Part shown: in pieces, positions 17,058 to 26,548 of the stretch
How the letters are laid out: each line of letters starts with the position of its first letter
Position numbering within the stretch: the first letter of the stretch is position 1
Origin: Caballeronia sp. LZ062
GTDB taxonomy: Bacteria > Pseudomonadota > Gammaproteobacteria > Burkholderiales > Burkholderiaceae
Length of the DNA stretch: 64,000 bases
NCBI RefSeq assembly: GCF_031450785.1
Contig: NZ_JARTWB010000001.1
Span: 868,001 to 932,000 of the forward strand
Reading direction: 5' to 3'
The notes under the pieces: model-generated
Seen by the model: the letters and a program-made list of their open reading frames with translations, nothing else
Databases searched by the model: none
What the model was told of the DNA's origin: nothing
Made by a program: the position numbers and the translations under genes

Positions 17058-17939
17058 GGTTCCTCCGCGTGCGCGGAGATAGGCCGGTTGCCGCTGCGCT
17101 GACCGCCGCCCGCAAGGTGGTTCCTCCGCGTGCGCGGAGATAGGCCCCTTGGCCTCGACTGGACGTTCGACGGCACCACGGTTCCTCCGCGTGCGCGGAG
17201 ATAGGCCTTTCCTGCAGCTCGTGGGCCAAAACGTACTGCGGGTTCCTCCGCGTGCGCGGAGATAGGCCCCCGGAAGTTGTGCAGGATGCGCGCGCGCCGG
17301 CGGTTCCTCCGCGTGCGCGGAGATAGGCCGCAACACCTGAAAACGGCGGCCGTGATTCTGGCGGTTCCTCCGCGTGCGCGGAGATAGGCCCGTATCACTT
17401 CACGGACGGCCAGGCGAAGGCCAAGTTCCTCCGCGTGCGCGGAGATAGGCCGTACGCGGAATCGGAGCGCGACATTTACGTCGAGGTTCCTCCGCGTGCG
17501 CGGAGATAGGCCCGATTCTTGTGGTCCGCCGCATCAGAATGAAAAGGTTCCTCCGCGTGCGCGGAGATAGGCCCGTCTCGTGCGGGATGGCGGTCGTGTA
17601 CGTCCAGGTTTCTCCGCGTGCGCGGAGATAGGCCCGGTTGAGTTCGACATGGCCCGCGCCGCAATCGGGTTCCTCGGAGTGCGCGGAGATAGGCCCGATG
17701 CGGACTTGCTCTCAATCTGGCTAGACGAGGTTCCTCCGCGTGCGCGGAGATAGGCCGTACGATGGCTACCGCGTGGTCATCCGCAAAAGGGTTCCTCCGC
17801 GTGCGCGGAGATAGGCCCCATTCAGCCCGGTCGATCATGCTGACGTATTCGGTTCCTCCGCGTGCGCGGAGATAGGCCGCCTCGATCAGATGGCGGCGGC
17901 AGGCGACCGGGGGTTGCTCCGCGTGCGCGGAGATAGGCC
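17058..17939 (+). CRISPR. CRISPR array 2, type I-E, 15 repeats and 14 spacers
   Basis: Fifteen 28-base repeats start every 61 bases from 17058 to 17912. The repeat begins GGTTCCTCCGC, has the loop GTGC and ends GCGGAGATAGGCC, so it reads on the plus strand away from the cas genes. Variant repeats are at 17424 (first base A), 17607 (GGTTTCTCC), 17668 (two changes in the left arm of the stem) and 17912 (GGTTGCTCC, the leader-distal end). The spacers are 33 bases if the repeat is counted as 28. No two spacers in this array look alike. Confidence 0.98.
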
Positions 17940-18130
17940 CTTCAGCTATGCGCCGTGCCAGCCACCGAGTCCGAAGTGCGATTGACCAACATCCACCGCG
18001 CGATTTTGAATGAAACTGCCGCTTGGTTCTGGTGACGAGAACGCATTCGTTCTCACCGATGAAGTTTCGAAAGTGATCGGGGCCATCTCGGTGCCGAGCC
18101 AAGGCATCGCGCGCCCTGAACATCGAGTTC
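17940..18130. other. Inter-array spacer region without a recognisable gene
   Basis: These 191 bases follow array 2 and precede the cas2 remnant. A short frame at 18010-18141 would encode 43 residues starting MKLPLGSGDENAFVLTDEV, but nothing in it is recognisable and it has no convincing ribosome site. Broken open stretches in other frames suggest decayed coding sequence of unknown origin. Confidence 0.5.
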
Positions 18131-18370
18131 GGCCTCCCTGATGCTCGAGGTGTCGGCTGGCGTGTAGTGACGCTGCAAAGGGACAAAGGTGTGGGCGAGC
18201 GGACGTGGTTGGTGCTCGCTGAGTGGCGCGGTCCCGAGCCGAGGGGCAGCGTCGTGATGGTTTCGCGGGAGTTTGATGCGGGAGGGGATCGAGATCGCGC
18301 AGTTGGATCGTCAGCGAGAAAGCCGGTAGATGTGGATGGGGTGTTTCTGGCGAGGCGGGAAGCGCGGTAG
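18131..18370 (+). pseudogene. Decayed duplicate of the cas2 3' end
   Basis: This region matches cas2 from about codon 19 to its stop codon. Shared stretches include ATGCTCGAGGTGTCGGCTGG, GAGCCGAGGGGCAGCGTCGT and the end GCGGGAAGCGCG followed by G or T and TAG. A stop codon (GTG TAG) and a one-base deletion disrupt it early, so it cannot make Cas2. Because the leader that follows is also a copy, the cas2 end and leader were probably duplicated as one unit and seeded array 3. It is useful for showing what the damaged part of cas2 once looked like. Confidence 0.9.
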
Positions 18371-18458
18371 ACAAGCTGAATTCGTTCTTTGAGAATCTAG
18401 ATTTGTCAGCGGATCAGGTCGGGCGTTTTGCGTTTGCAATCATCGAGTTATGAGGAGA
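18371..18458 (+). promoter_or_regulatory. Leader of CRISPR array 3 (paralogue of the array 2 leader)
   Basis: This stretch aligns along its length with the array 2 leader, allowing for small gaps. It contains GGGCGTTTTGCGTTT and AATCATCGAGTTA (18438-18450), eight bases before the first repeat. The latter fits the IHF consensus except at one position and is the best match of the three leaders. Confidence 0.82.
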
Positions 18459-19308
18459 GGCTCCTCCGCGTACGCGGAGATAGGCCGTGCAGAACGGCGA
18501 CCTAATCGTGCGCGGCATCGGTTCCTCCGCGTACGCGGAGATAGGCCCGCCAGAAGAAGACAGGCAAGCCGGCGCAACTGGGTTCCTCCGCGTACGCGGA
18601 GATAGGCCGTACTACGTCGCCGCGTTGCGCCATGCAACGCCGGTTCCTCCGCGTACGCGGAGATAGGCCAGTGTACCGAATCAATTCATCGGTGTTCTGG
18701 ACGGTTCCTCCGCGTACGCGGAGATAGGCCCTTGTTCTACTACGCGCCGGCAGCAAAGAAAGAGGTTCCTCCGCGTACGCGGAGATAGGCCCTCGGCGAA
18801 GGATTCGATCCGGAGCCGACTCCAGGTTCCTCCGCGTACGCGGAGATAGGCCCAAGCTTCCGGGGCAGTTCTGGGGCGAGGGCATGGTTCCTCCGCGTAC
18901 GCGGAGATAGGCCATAGTAGGCGCCTAAATCTTTGTTAAGCCCCGCGGTCCTCCGCGTACGCGGAGATAGGCCCTGGCAGGGGACGCATGAGTTCCATCA
19001 ACTGCGGGTTCCTCCGCGTACGCGGAGATAGGCCCGCGCGCGGCGAATGCGCCACCATTGCGCGATGGTTCCTCCGCGTACGCGGAGATAGGCCCGAGCT
19101 GAAGGGCTCGGGGTTAGGCACCGGCATGGTTCCTCCGCGTACGCGCAGATAGGCCCTGGTGCGCGACCTGATTGCCGTGCTGATGCAGGGTTCCTCCGCG
19201 TACGCGGAGATAGGCCGCGCACGCTGGGGCCGCGTACGCGGATAGGCCGTGCAGCACCAAACCACGTTCTTCATCGAGCCGATTCCTCCTCATACGCGGA
19301 GATAGGCC
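18459..19308 (+). CRISPR. CRISPR array 3, type I-E, 15 repeats (one truncated, one degenerate)
   Basis: Thirteen largely intact 28-base repeats run from 18459 to 19216. They begin GGTTCCTCCGC, have the loop GTAC, which makes the hairpin core a perfect palindrome, and end GCGGAGATAGGCC. The first repeat has a private change (GGCTCC). The repeat at 18947 lacks one T, and that at 19128 has GCGCAG in the right arm. One spacer (19035-19066) is a base shorter than the others. After 19216 comes a truncated repeat (about 19230-19248) in a unit that has lost about 30 bases, then a degenerate terminal repeat at 19281-19308. The array reads on the plus strand. Confidence 0.97.
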
Positions 19309-19442
19309 ACGTCCCACCCCCATGACGCCCCCATTCCACCCCCATGACGCATTCCTTCTATGTCGCGGATTTATGTCGGCGTCTACTGAACCCGCTTCGC
19401 CATGAACCCAAGCGGTCTCACTCCGCGTCAAGAGGAACCAAA

Positions 19443-20861
19443 ATGCCCACCGCCACGCATCCCCGCGCAAGCGCCGCGGCGCGGCTCGAACGCCTGCCGT
19501 TTTCGAGCTATCACCGCACTATCTTCATCATCATCGCGGTGGCCTTCTTTTTCGATTCCGTCGATCTCGGCACGATGACCTTCGTGCTCGGTTCCATCAA
19601 GACCGAGTTCGGCTTGTCGACGGCGACAGCCGGCCTCGTTGCAAGCGCCAGTTTCTTCGGCATGGTGCTGGGCGCGGCCGTCGCGGGCCTGCTTGCCGAT
19701 CGCTTCGGCCGACGCCCCGTGTTCCAGTGGAGCATGGTGCTATGGGGCGTCGCGTCATATCTCTGTTCGACGGCGCATTCCGTCGAATCGCTGATCCTCT
19801 ATCGCGTGCTGCTTGGCATCGGCATGGGAATGGAGTTCCCGATTGCCCAGACGCTGCTGTCCGAGTTCGTGCCGACGGCATCGCGCGGCAGAGTGATTGC
19901 CCTGATGGATGGCTTCTGGCCGCTCGGCTTCATCGCATCGGGCGTGGTCTCGTACTTCGTGTTGCCGCACTTCGGCTGGCGCACCGAATTCGCGTTGCTC
20001 GCCATTCCAGCCGTGTTCGTGCTGATCGTGAGGCGCGTGGTGCCCGAGTCACCGCGATGGCTCGAACATCGCGGACGCACGGCGGATGCCGAAGCCGTGC
20101 TAACGCAGGTAGAGGCGAAGGTGATGAAGGCGACCGGCTTGCGCCAGTTGCCTGCGCCCTCCATGCTCGCCGAGCCGCCGGTTGCAAAAGGCGTGGGCGC
20201 ATTCCGCGAGATCTGGAGTGCGGCGTACAGGCGTCGCACGGTGATGGTGTGGATGCTCTGGTTCTTTGCGTTGCTCGGCTTCTATGGGCTGACTTCGTGG
20301 CTTGGCGCGCTGATGCAGCAAGCAGGCTTTGCGGTGACGAAATCCGTGCTCTATACGGTGCTGATTTCGCTTGGCGGCGTGCCGGGCTTCCTGTGCGCGG
20401 CATGGCTCGTCGAGCGATGGGGACGCAAGCCGACATGCATTGCATCGCTTGTCGGCAGTGGCGTGATGGCTTATCTGTACGGACAGACCGCGCTGCATGC
20501 CGAAACCCCGACCTTGCTGATCTGCGCGGGACTGGCGATGCAATTCTTCCTCTTCGCGATGTGGGCCGCGCTCTATACCTATACGCCCGAGCTGTACGGA
20601 ACCGGCGCGCGTGCCACGGGGTCGGGCTTCGCGTCGGCGATCGGGCGCGTGGGATCGTTGATCGGGCCGTATGTCGTGGGCGTCGTATTGCCGGTGTTCG
20701 GGCAGGGCGGCGTGTTCTCGCTCGGGGCGGTGTGCTTCGTGGTGGCGGCCTCGGCGGTTTGGGTGTTGGGAGTCGAGACGCGCGGTGTCGCCTTGGAGAA
20801 ACTCGTCTCGGAAGCCGAGCAGGACGAAGGCGCAAAGGTCTGGGCCTCGGCTGAGAACTGA
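19443..20861 (+). CDS. MFS transporter (12 transmembrane segments)
   Basis: This 472-residue inner membrane protein belongs to the major facilitator superfamily, in the metabolite:proton symporter group. The motif GLLADRFGRRPVFQ between the second and third segments is the MFS signature, and several hydrophobic helices can be traced (for example IFIIIAVAFFF and VLYTVLISLGGVPGFL). The ATG at 19443 follows AAGAGGAACC and was preferred to an upstream in-frame ATG at 19344, whose extra 33 residues look unnatural. The substrate is unknown; the position just before fdhA and the betaine genes makes an osmolyte or a methylated amine possible, but this is only inference. Confidence 0.9.
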   Translation: MPTATHPRASAAARLERLPFSSYHRTIFIIIAVAFFFDSVDLGTMTFVLGSIKTEFGLSTATAGLVASASFFGMVLGAAVAGLLADRFGRRPVFQWSMVLWGVASYLCSTAHSVESLILYRVLLGIGMGMEFPIAQTLLSEFVPTASRGRVIALMDGFWPLGFIASGVVSYFVLPHFGWRTEFALLAIPAVFVLIVRRVVPESPRWLEHRGRTADAEAVLTQVEAKVMKATGLRQLPAPSMLAEPPVAKGVGAFREIWSAAYRRRTVMVWMLWFFALLGFYGLTSWLGALMQQAGFAVTKSVLYTVLISLGGVPGFLCAAWLVERWGRKPTCIASLVGSGVMAYLYGQTALHAETPTLLICAGLAMQFFLFAMWAALYTYTPELYGTGARATGSGFASAIGRVGSLIGPYVVGVVLPVFGQGGVFSLGAVCFVVAASAVWVLGVETRGVALEKLVSEAEQDEGAKVWASAEN

Positions 20862-21001
20862 ACCCCTGTCGCTCACAACCAAACCCACGTCGCATTCGAC
20901 GCCAGTGATTCTCGCGGCCCGGCGTACTCTTCCCGCACGGCCGCGAGCATCGCAGAGAACAGCTCGCACCCGCCGTCCACGCATCCAAGGAGACGAGTCA
21001 C

Positions 21002-22198
21002 ATGAGCACGAATCGCGGCGTCGTATATCTCGGTCAGGGCAAGGTCGAAGTCCAGTCCATCGACTATCCGAGAATGGTCGATCCGCGTGGCCGCGACATC
21101 GGCCACGGCGTCATACTCAAGGTCGTCAGCACTAACATCTGCGGTTCGGATCAGCACATGGTGCGCGGCCGCACGACCGCGCCCATCGGCCTCGTGCTGG
21201 GCCACGAGATCACCGGCGAAGTCATCGAGATCGGACGCGACGTCGAAACGCTTTCCATCGGCGATCTCGTGTCCGTGCCCTTTAACGTCGCGTGTGGACG
21301 CTGTCCCACGTGCAAGGCGCAGCACACCGGCGTGTGCCTCAACGTGAATCCGTCGCGCGCGGGCGGCGCGTATGGCTATGTCGACATGGGCGGCTGGATC
21401 GGCGGGCAAGCGGAGTACGTGATGGTGCCGTACGCCGACTTCAACCTGCTCAAGTTCCCCGACAAGGCGCAGGCGATGTCCAAGATCCGCGACCTCACCT
21501 GTCTCTCCGACATTCTCCCGACCGGCTATCACGGCGCCGTGATGGCGGGCGTGAAGCCGGGCGCGACGGTCTACATCGCGGGCGCGGGACCGGTCGGCAT
21601 GGCGGCGGCTGCGTCGGCGCGTCTGTTGGGCGCGGCCTGCACCATCGTCGGCGACATGAACGAAGAGCGTCTCGCGCACGCGCGCAAGATGGGCTTCGAG
21701 ACGGTCGATTTATCGAAGGACGCCACGCTCGGTCAGCAAATCGAGCAGATTCTCGGCAAGCCGGAAGTGGATTGCGCCGTCGATTGCGTGGGCTTCGAGG
21801 CGCGTGGTCATGGCACCGACCACCACGCGGAAGCGCCCGCGACGGTGCTCAACTCGCTGATGGAAATCACGAAGGCGGCGGGCGCCATCGGCATTCCGGG
21901 TCTTTATGTCACCGACGACCCCGGCGCCGCCGATGCCGCCGCGCAGAAGGGCAGCCTGAGCATCCGCTTCGGTCTCGGCTGGGCGAAGTCGCATTCATTT
22001 CATACCGGTCAAACGCCGGTGATGAAATACAACCGCAATCTCATGCAGGCCATTCTGTGGGACCGTCTGCCGATTGCGGACATCGTGAACGTGTCGGTGG
22101 TTTCGCTCGATGCAGCGCCTGAGGGTTATCGACAATTCGATGGCGGCGCGCCGCGTAAATTCGTGCTTGATCCGCATGGCCTGCTTCAAGCGGCCTAA
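21002..22198 (+). CDS. fdhA: Glutathione-independent formaldehyde dehydrogenase
   Basis: This 398-residue protein is a zinc-containing, NAD-dependent alcohol dehydrogenase family member that oxidises formaldehyde to formate without glutathione. The catalytic zinc site shows Cys47 (NICGSDQH) and His68 (LGHE). The structural zinc is held by Cys98, Cys101, Cys104 and Cys112 (CGRCPTCKAQHTGVC). The Rossmann fold carries GAGPVG. Free formaldehyde arises from the GbcAB and DgcAB reactions encoded downstream, which explains its presence here. An AAGGAGACGAG ribosome site precedes the start, and a strong terminator follows. Confidence 0.95.
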   Translation: MSTNRGVVYLGQGKVEVQSIDYPRMVDPRGRDIGHGVILKVVSTNICGSDQHMVRGRTTAPIGLVLGHEITGEVIEIGRDVETLSIGDLVSVPFNVACGRCPTCKAQHTGVCLNVNPSRAGGAYGYVDMGGWIGGQAEYVMVPYADFNLLKFPDKAQAMSKIRDLTCLSDILPTGYHGAVMAGVKPGATVYIAGAGPVGMAAAASARLLGAACTIVGDMNEERLAHARKMGFETVDLSKDATLGQQIEQILGKPEVDCAVDCVGFEARGHGTDHHAEAPATVLNSLMEITKAAGAIGIPGLYVTDDPGAADAAAQKGSLSIRFGLGWAKSHSFHTGQTPVMKYNRNLMQAILWDRLPIADIVNVSVVSLDAAPEGYRQFDGGAPRKFVLDPHGLLQAA

Positions 22199-22204
22199 GA
22201 AAGA

Positions 22205-22234
22205 AAGCGCCTCTTGAACAAGAGGCGCTTTTTT
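22205..22234 (+). terminator. Rho-independent terminator after fdhA, probably bidirectional
   Basis: The arms AAGCGCCTCTT (22205-22215) and AAGAGGCGCTT (22220-22230) form an 11-base-pair stem with the loop GAAC, followed by a T run to 22234. On the minus strand the hairpin is followed by TTTCTT, so it may also end transcription of the convergent regulator gene. Confidence 0.93.
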
Positions 22235-22254
22235 CATTCAAGGCACAAACAAAC

Positions 22255-23250
22255 TCAGGCCACCATCACACGCACCGAACTCAAAGGCGGCACTTGTTTT
22301 CTGCGCTCGCGCGTGGGAGCGGTGCCGAATGCATCGCGATAACTCTTCGAGAAATGGCAGGCGGACTGAAACCCGCACGCCATCGTGATGTGCATGATCG
22401 ACATATCCGTCTGCAACAGCAGCTCGCGCGCGCGTCGCAAGCGCAGCGTCAGATAGTAATGCGTCGGCGTCATGCCGAGATGCTCGCGAAAGAGCCGCTG
22501 CAATTGCCGTTGCGACATGCCCGCCAGCCGCGCGAGTTCTTCGCGCGACAACGGCTCTTCAATGTTGTTCTCCATCAGCGAGATCACTTCGAACAAGGAC
22601 TTGTTGGCCGATCCGAGCCGTGCCACCAGCGGCATGCGCTGTTGCGCGCTCGTATCTCGCACATGTTCGACGATGAACTGCTCGGCAATCTGCGTCACGC
22701 GCGACGTGCCCACGCGCGCAGCAATCAGATTCAGCATCATGTCGAGCGGCGCGACGCCGCCGGTACACGTCACGCGGTCGCGGTCGATCACGAACAGTTC
22801 CTTGAGGAAGCGCGTGTCCGGGAATTCTTCTTTAAGCGCCGACATGTTTTCCCAGTGGATCGCGCACGCATAGCCCGCGAGCAATCCCGCGCGCGCAAGC
22901 GCATACGTGCCGGTGCACAGACTGCCGAGCACGCAGCCGGTGCGCGCAAAGCGGCGCAATGCGGACAGATGTTCGAGCGCGGTGCAACGCTGCACGTCGA
23001 TGCCGCCGACCACGAACACGATATCCGGCTGGCCCACGCATTCCACCGGTCCCGTATCGACGGAAAGACCATTGCTCGCCATGACCGGTCCACCCGTCGG
23101 ACTCACGATGGACCATCGATACAACGGCTGTCCCGTCAGGTAATTCGCCATGCGCAGCACTTCGATCGCGTTGGTGAACGCCATCATCGTGAAGTTAGGA
23201 AGCGGCATGAAAGCGAAGTGCGACAGCGATGCCGTGCGATCGGGAGACAT
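22255..23250 (-). CDS. gbdR: AraC-family betaine catabolism regulator with DJ-1/PfpI domain (GbdR-like)
   Basis: This 331-residue protein has an N-terminal class I glutamine-amidotransferase-like (DJ-1/PfpI) ligand-binding domain (about residues 10-190, with GSLCTGTYALARAGLL) and a C-terminal AraC-type double helix-turn-helix (about residues 225-320, with SQRQLQRLFREHLGMTP and ACGFQSACHFSKSYRDAFG). GbdR in Pseudomonas has this architecture and activates the betaine genes in response to glycine betaine and dimethylglycine. Its position, convergent with fdhA and divergent from glyA, supports that role. The ligand and targets are inferred. Confidence 0.88.
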   Translation of the reverse strand: MSPDRTASLSHFAFMPLPNFTMMAFTNAIEVLRMANYLTGQPLYRWSIVSPTGGPVMASNGLSVDTGPVECVGQPDIVFVVGGIDVQRCTALEHLSALRRFARTGCVLGSLCTGTYALARAGLLAGYACAIHWENMSALKEEFPDTRFLKELFVIDRDRVTCTGGVAPLDMMLNLIAARVGTSRVTQIAEQFIVEHVRDTSAQQRMPLVARLGSANKSLFEVISLMENNIEEPLSREELARLAGMSQRQLQRLFREHLGMTPTHYYLTLRLRRARELLLQTDMSIMHITMACGFQSACHFSKSYRDAFGTAPTRERRKQVPPLSSVRVMVA

Positions 23251-23682
23251 GGGGAATTCGATTCCTTGGAATCTATTGGTCGACGCCGTCGAATGCGGCG
23301 CTAGTCACTTTTGCATTGTGATTTCGAGTGCAACTACCATGCCATAAGGCTAAACCCTGACCGCTTCTATATGCACTGAGACAAGTATTTAAAGCACGCA
23401 CTAACGCAGCGCGAAGGCGCGCTTTCAGGCACAGAGAAAGCGCACGTTCGTTCCTCGGCAGTGCACCGCGTGCGAGCGGAAGCGCCCTACACCCAAAGCG
23501 TATTCGCCACTTGTCGAAAAAGGACGCGCATGTCGGAAAAGGGCAAGAACACGTCTGAATTCATAAATTGACCAGCAAGGCGAGAGTCAAGAATAGACGC
23601 AACGATGAAGACACGAGCGGCCGGAAACACGCGACGCAGGCTTCATCCAACGACCGTATTTTCTGACCACGGACTCAAGCCC
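23251..23682. promoter_or_regulatory. Divergent intergenic region between gbdR and glyA
   Basis: These 432 bases hold no convincing gene; an in-frame upstream extension of glyA from 23605 was not accepted. They must contain promoters for gbdR (leftwards) and glyA (rightwards). Two near-identical blocks, TGTCGAAAAAGG (23512-23523) and TGTCGGAAAAGG (23531-23542), lie 19 bases apart on the same strand. They are candidates for a regulator site, possibly GbdR. A related TGTCGTAAAAGC lies upstream of the binding-protein gene at 35128. Confidence 0.55.
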
Positions 23683-24957
<1,275 letters not shown>

Positions 24958-24976
24958 GCACACGGAGCAACAAGCG

Positions 24977-25948
24977 ATGAGCACTCTGCACGATAACAGC
25001 ATCATCATCGATGGCCTCAACATCTCGAAGTTCGAACGCTCCGTGTTCGAAGACATGCGCAAGGGCGGCGTCACGGCGGTGAATTGCACGGTGTCGGTGT
25101 GGGAAGACTTTCAGAAGACCATCGACAACATTGCGGAAATGAAGCAACAGATCCGCGATTACAGCGAGATTCTCACACTCGTGCGCACGACAGACGACAT
25201 CCTGTGCGCGAAGAAAGAGAACAAGACGGGCATCATCTTCGGTTTCCAGAACTCGTATGCATTCGAGGACAACCTGGGCTATATCGAAGTGTTCAAGGAA
25301 CTGGGCGTGAACGTGGTGCAGCTCTGCTACAACACGCAGAATCTAGTGGGCACCGGCTGTTACGAAGCGGATGGCGGTCTCTCCGGCTATGGCCGCGAAG
25401 TGATTCAGGAAATGAATCGCGTGGGCATCATGGTCGATCTGTCGCATGTGGGTGCGAAGACGTCATCCGATGCGATTGCCTGTTCCAAGAAGCCCGTCAC
25501 GTATTCGCATTGCTGCCCGTCGGGCCTCAAGGAGCATCCGCGTAACAAGACCGATGAGCAACTGAAGGAAATCGCCGATGCCAACGGCTTCGTCGGCGTG
25601 ACGATGTTTTCGCCTTTCCTTAAGCGCGGCCCGGATGCGACGGTCGAGGACTATCTGGAGGCCATCGACTACGTGGTGAATCTTATCGGCGAAGACCGCG
25701 TGGGTATCGGCACCGACTTCACGCAAGGCTACAGCACCGAGTTCTTCGACTGGATCACGCATGACAAGGGCCGTTATCGCCAGCTTACGAACTTCGGCAA
25801 GGTTGTGAACCCGGAAGGAATCCGAACGATAGGCGAGTTCCCGAACCTGACGGCTGCGATGGAGCGCGCGGGCTGGAGCGAATCGCGCATCAAAAAGGTG
25901 ATGGGCGAGAACTGGCTTCGCGTATTCGGCGAAGTGTGGAACGTGTGA
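24977..25948 (+). CDS. Membrane dipeptidase family (M19) protein
   Basis: This 323-residue protein belongs to the renal/membrane dipeptidase family M19, a TIM-barrel metallohydrolase. Motifs consistent with this are IIIDGLN at the N-terminus, MVDLSHVG, VTYSHCCPSG, and the C-terminal GIGTDFTQG and VMGENWLRVFGEVW. A homologous gene occurs in the betaine cluster of Pseudomonas between glyA and dgcA, so the linkage is conserved, but its reaction in betaine catabolism is not clear to me. The start at 24977 follows GGAGCAACAAGCG. The usual N-terminal DxHxD metal motif is not obvious here (IIIDGLN), so the substrate may differ from that of true dipeptidases. Confidence 0.85.
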   Translation: MSTLHDNSIIIDGLNISKFERSVFEDMRKGGVTAVNCTVSVWEDFQKTIDNIAEMKQQIRDYSEILTLVRTTDDILCAKKENKTGIIFGFQNSYAFEDNLGYIEVFKELGVNVVQLCYNTQNLVGTGCYEADGGLSGYGREVIQEMNRVGIMVDLSHVGAKTSSDAIACSKKPVTYSHCCPSGLKEHPRNKTDEQLKEIADANGFVGVTMFSPFLKRGPDATVEDYLEAIDYVVNLIGEDRVGIGTDFTQGYSTEFFDWITHDKGRYRQLTNFGKVVNPEGIRTIGEFPNLTAAMERAGWSESRIKKVMGENWLRVFGEVWNV

Positions 25949-25977
25949 ACGCAACGAGACAAGAACAGGAACCCGCG

Positions 25978-26514
25978 ATGCAACCGCAACTGCCTATCGA
26001 CGTCAATCCGCAAACCGGCGTCTGGACCACCGACGCGCTGCCGATGCTCTACGTGCCGCGTCATTTCTTCACGAACAATCATGTGGCCGTAGAAGAAGCG
26101 CTGGGACGCGAGACGTATGCCGAGATTCTCTACAAGGCCGGCTACAAGTCCGCGTATCACTGGTGCGACAAGGAAGCCGAGAAGCACGGCATCGCCGGCA
26201 TGGCGGTGTTCGAGCATTACCTGAAGCGCCTTTCGCAGCGCGGCTGGGGGCTTTTCGATATCGTCGAATCGGACCCGCAAAGCGCGATGGCGCGCGTTCA
26301 CTTGCGGCATTCGTCGTTCGTGCTCGCGCAACCGGCCAAGCACGGCAAGCTCTGCTACATGTTCGCTGGCTGGTTTGCGGGCGCGATGGACTGGGTGAAC
26401 GACACCGCGTCCGATGCCGCGAAAAGAGGCCCCCGCTCGCGTTCCATCGAAACGCAATGCGCCGCGGAAGGCCACGACCATTGCGTGTTCGAAGTATCGC
26501 CGCTCGCACTTTAG
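25978..26514 (+). CDS. V4R/DUF5943 domain protein of the betaine cluster
   Basis: This 178-residue protein has no signal peptide or membrane segment. It resembles the V4R-domain proteins (DUF5943) found between the dipeptidase and dgcA genes in betaine gene clusters. Visible features are LPMLYVPRHFFTNNH near the N-terminus, conserved-looking aromatic and cysteine positions (LCYMFAGWFAGAMDWVN) and a C-terminal CAAEGHDHCVFEVS, which is typical of V4R domains that bind small molecules or metal. The function is unknown. The ATG at 25978 was chosen over an in-frame ATG at 25936 that lies inside the dipeptidase gene. Confidence 0.8.
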   Translation: MQPQLPIDVNPQTGVWTTDALPMLYVPRHFFTNNHVAVEEALGRETYAEILYKAGYKSAYHWCDKEAEKHGIAGMAVFEHYLKRLSQRGWGLFDIVESDPQSAMARVHLRHSSFVLAQPAKHGKLCYMFAGWFAGAMDWVNDTASDAAKRGPRSRSIETQCAAEGHDHCVFEVSPLAL

Positions 26515-26548
26515 ACGTCGTAGCGAAATCATCCCGAGGTCGTCCGTC

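Noticed and set aside
18010..18141. 43-codon frame between arrays 2 and 3
   Set aside because: No family match and no ribosome site were seen, and it runs into the cas2 remnant; it was kept only as a remark in the region entry.
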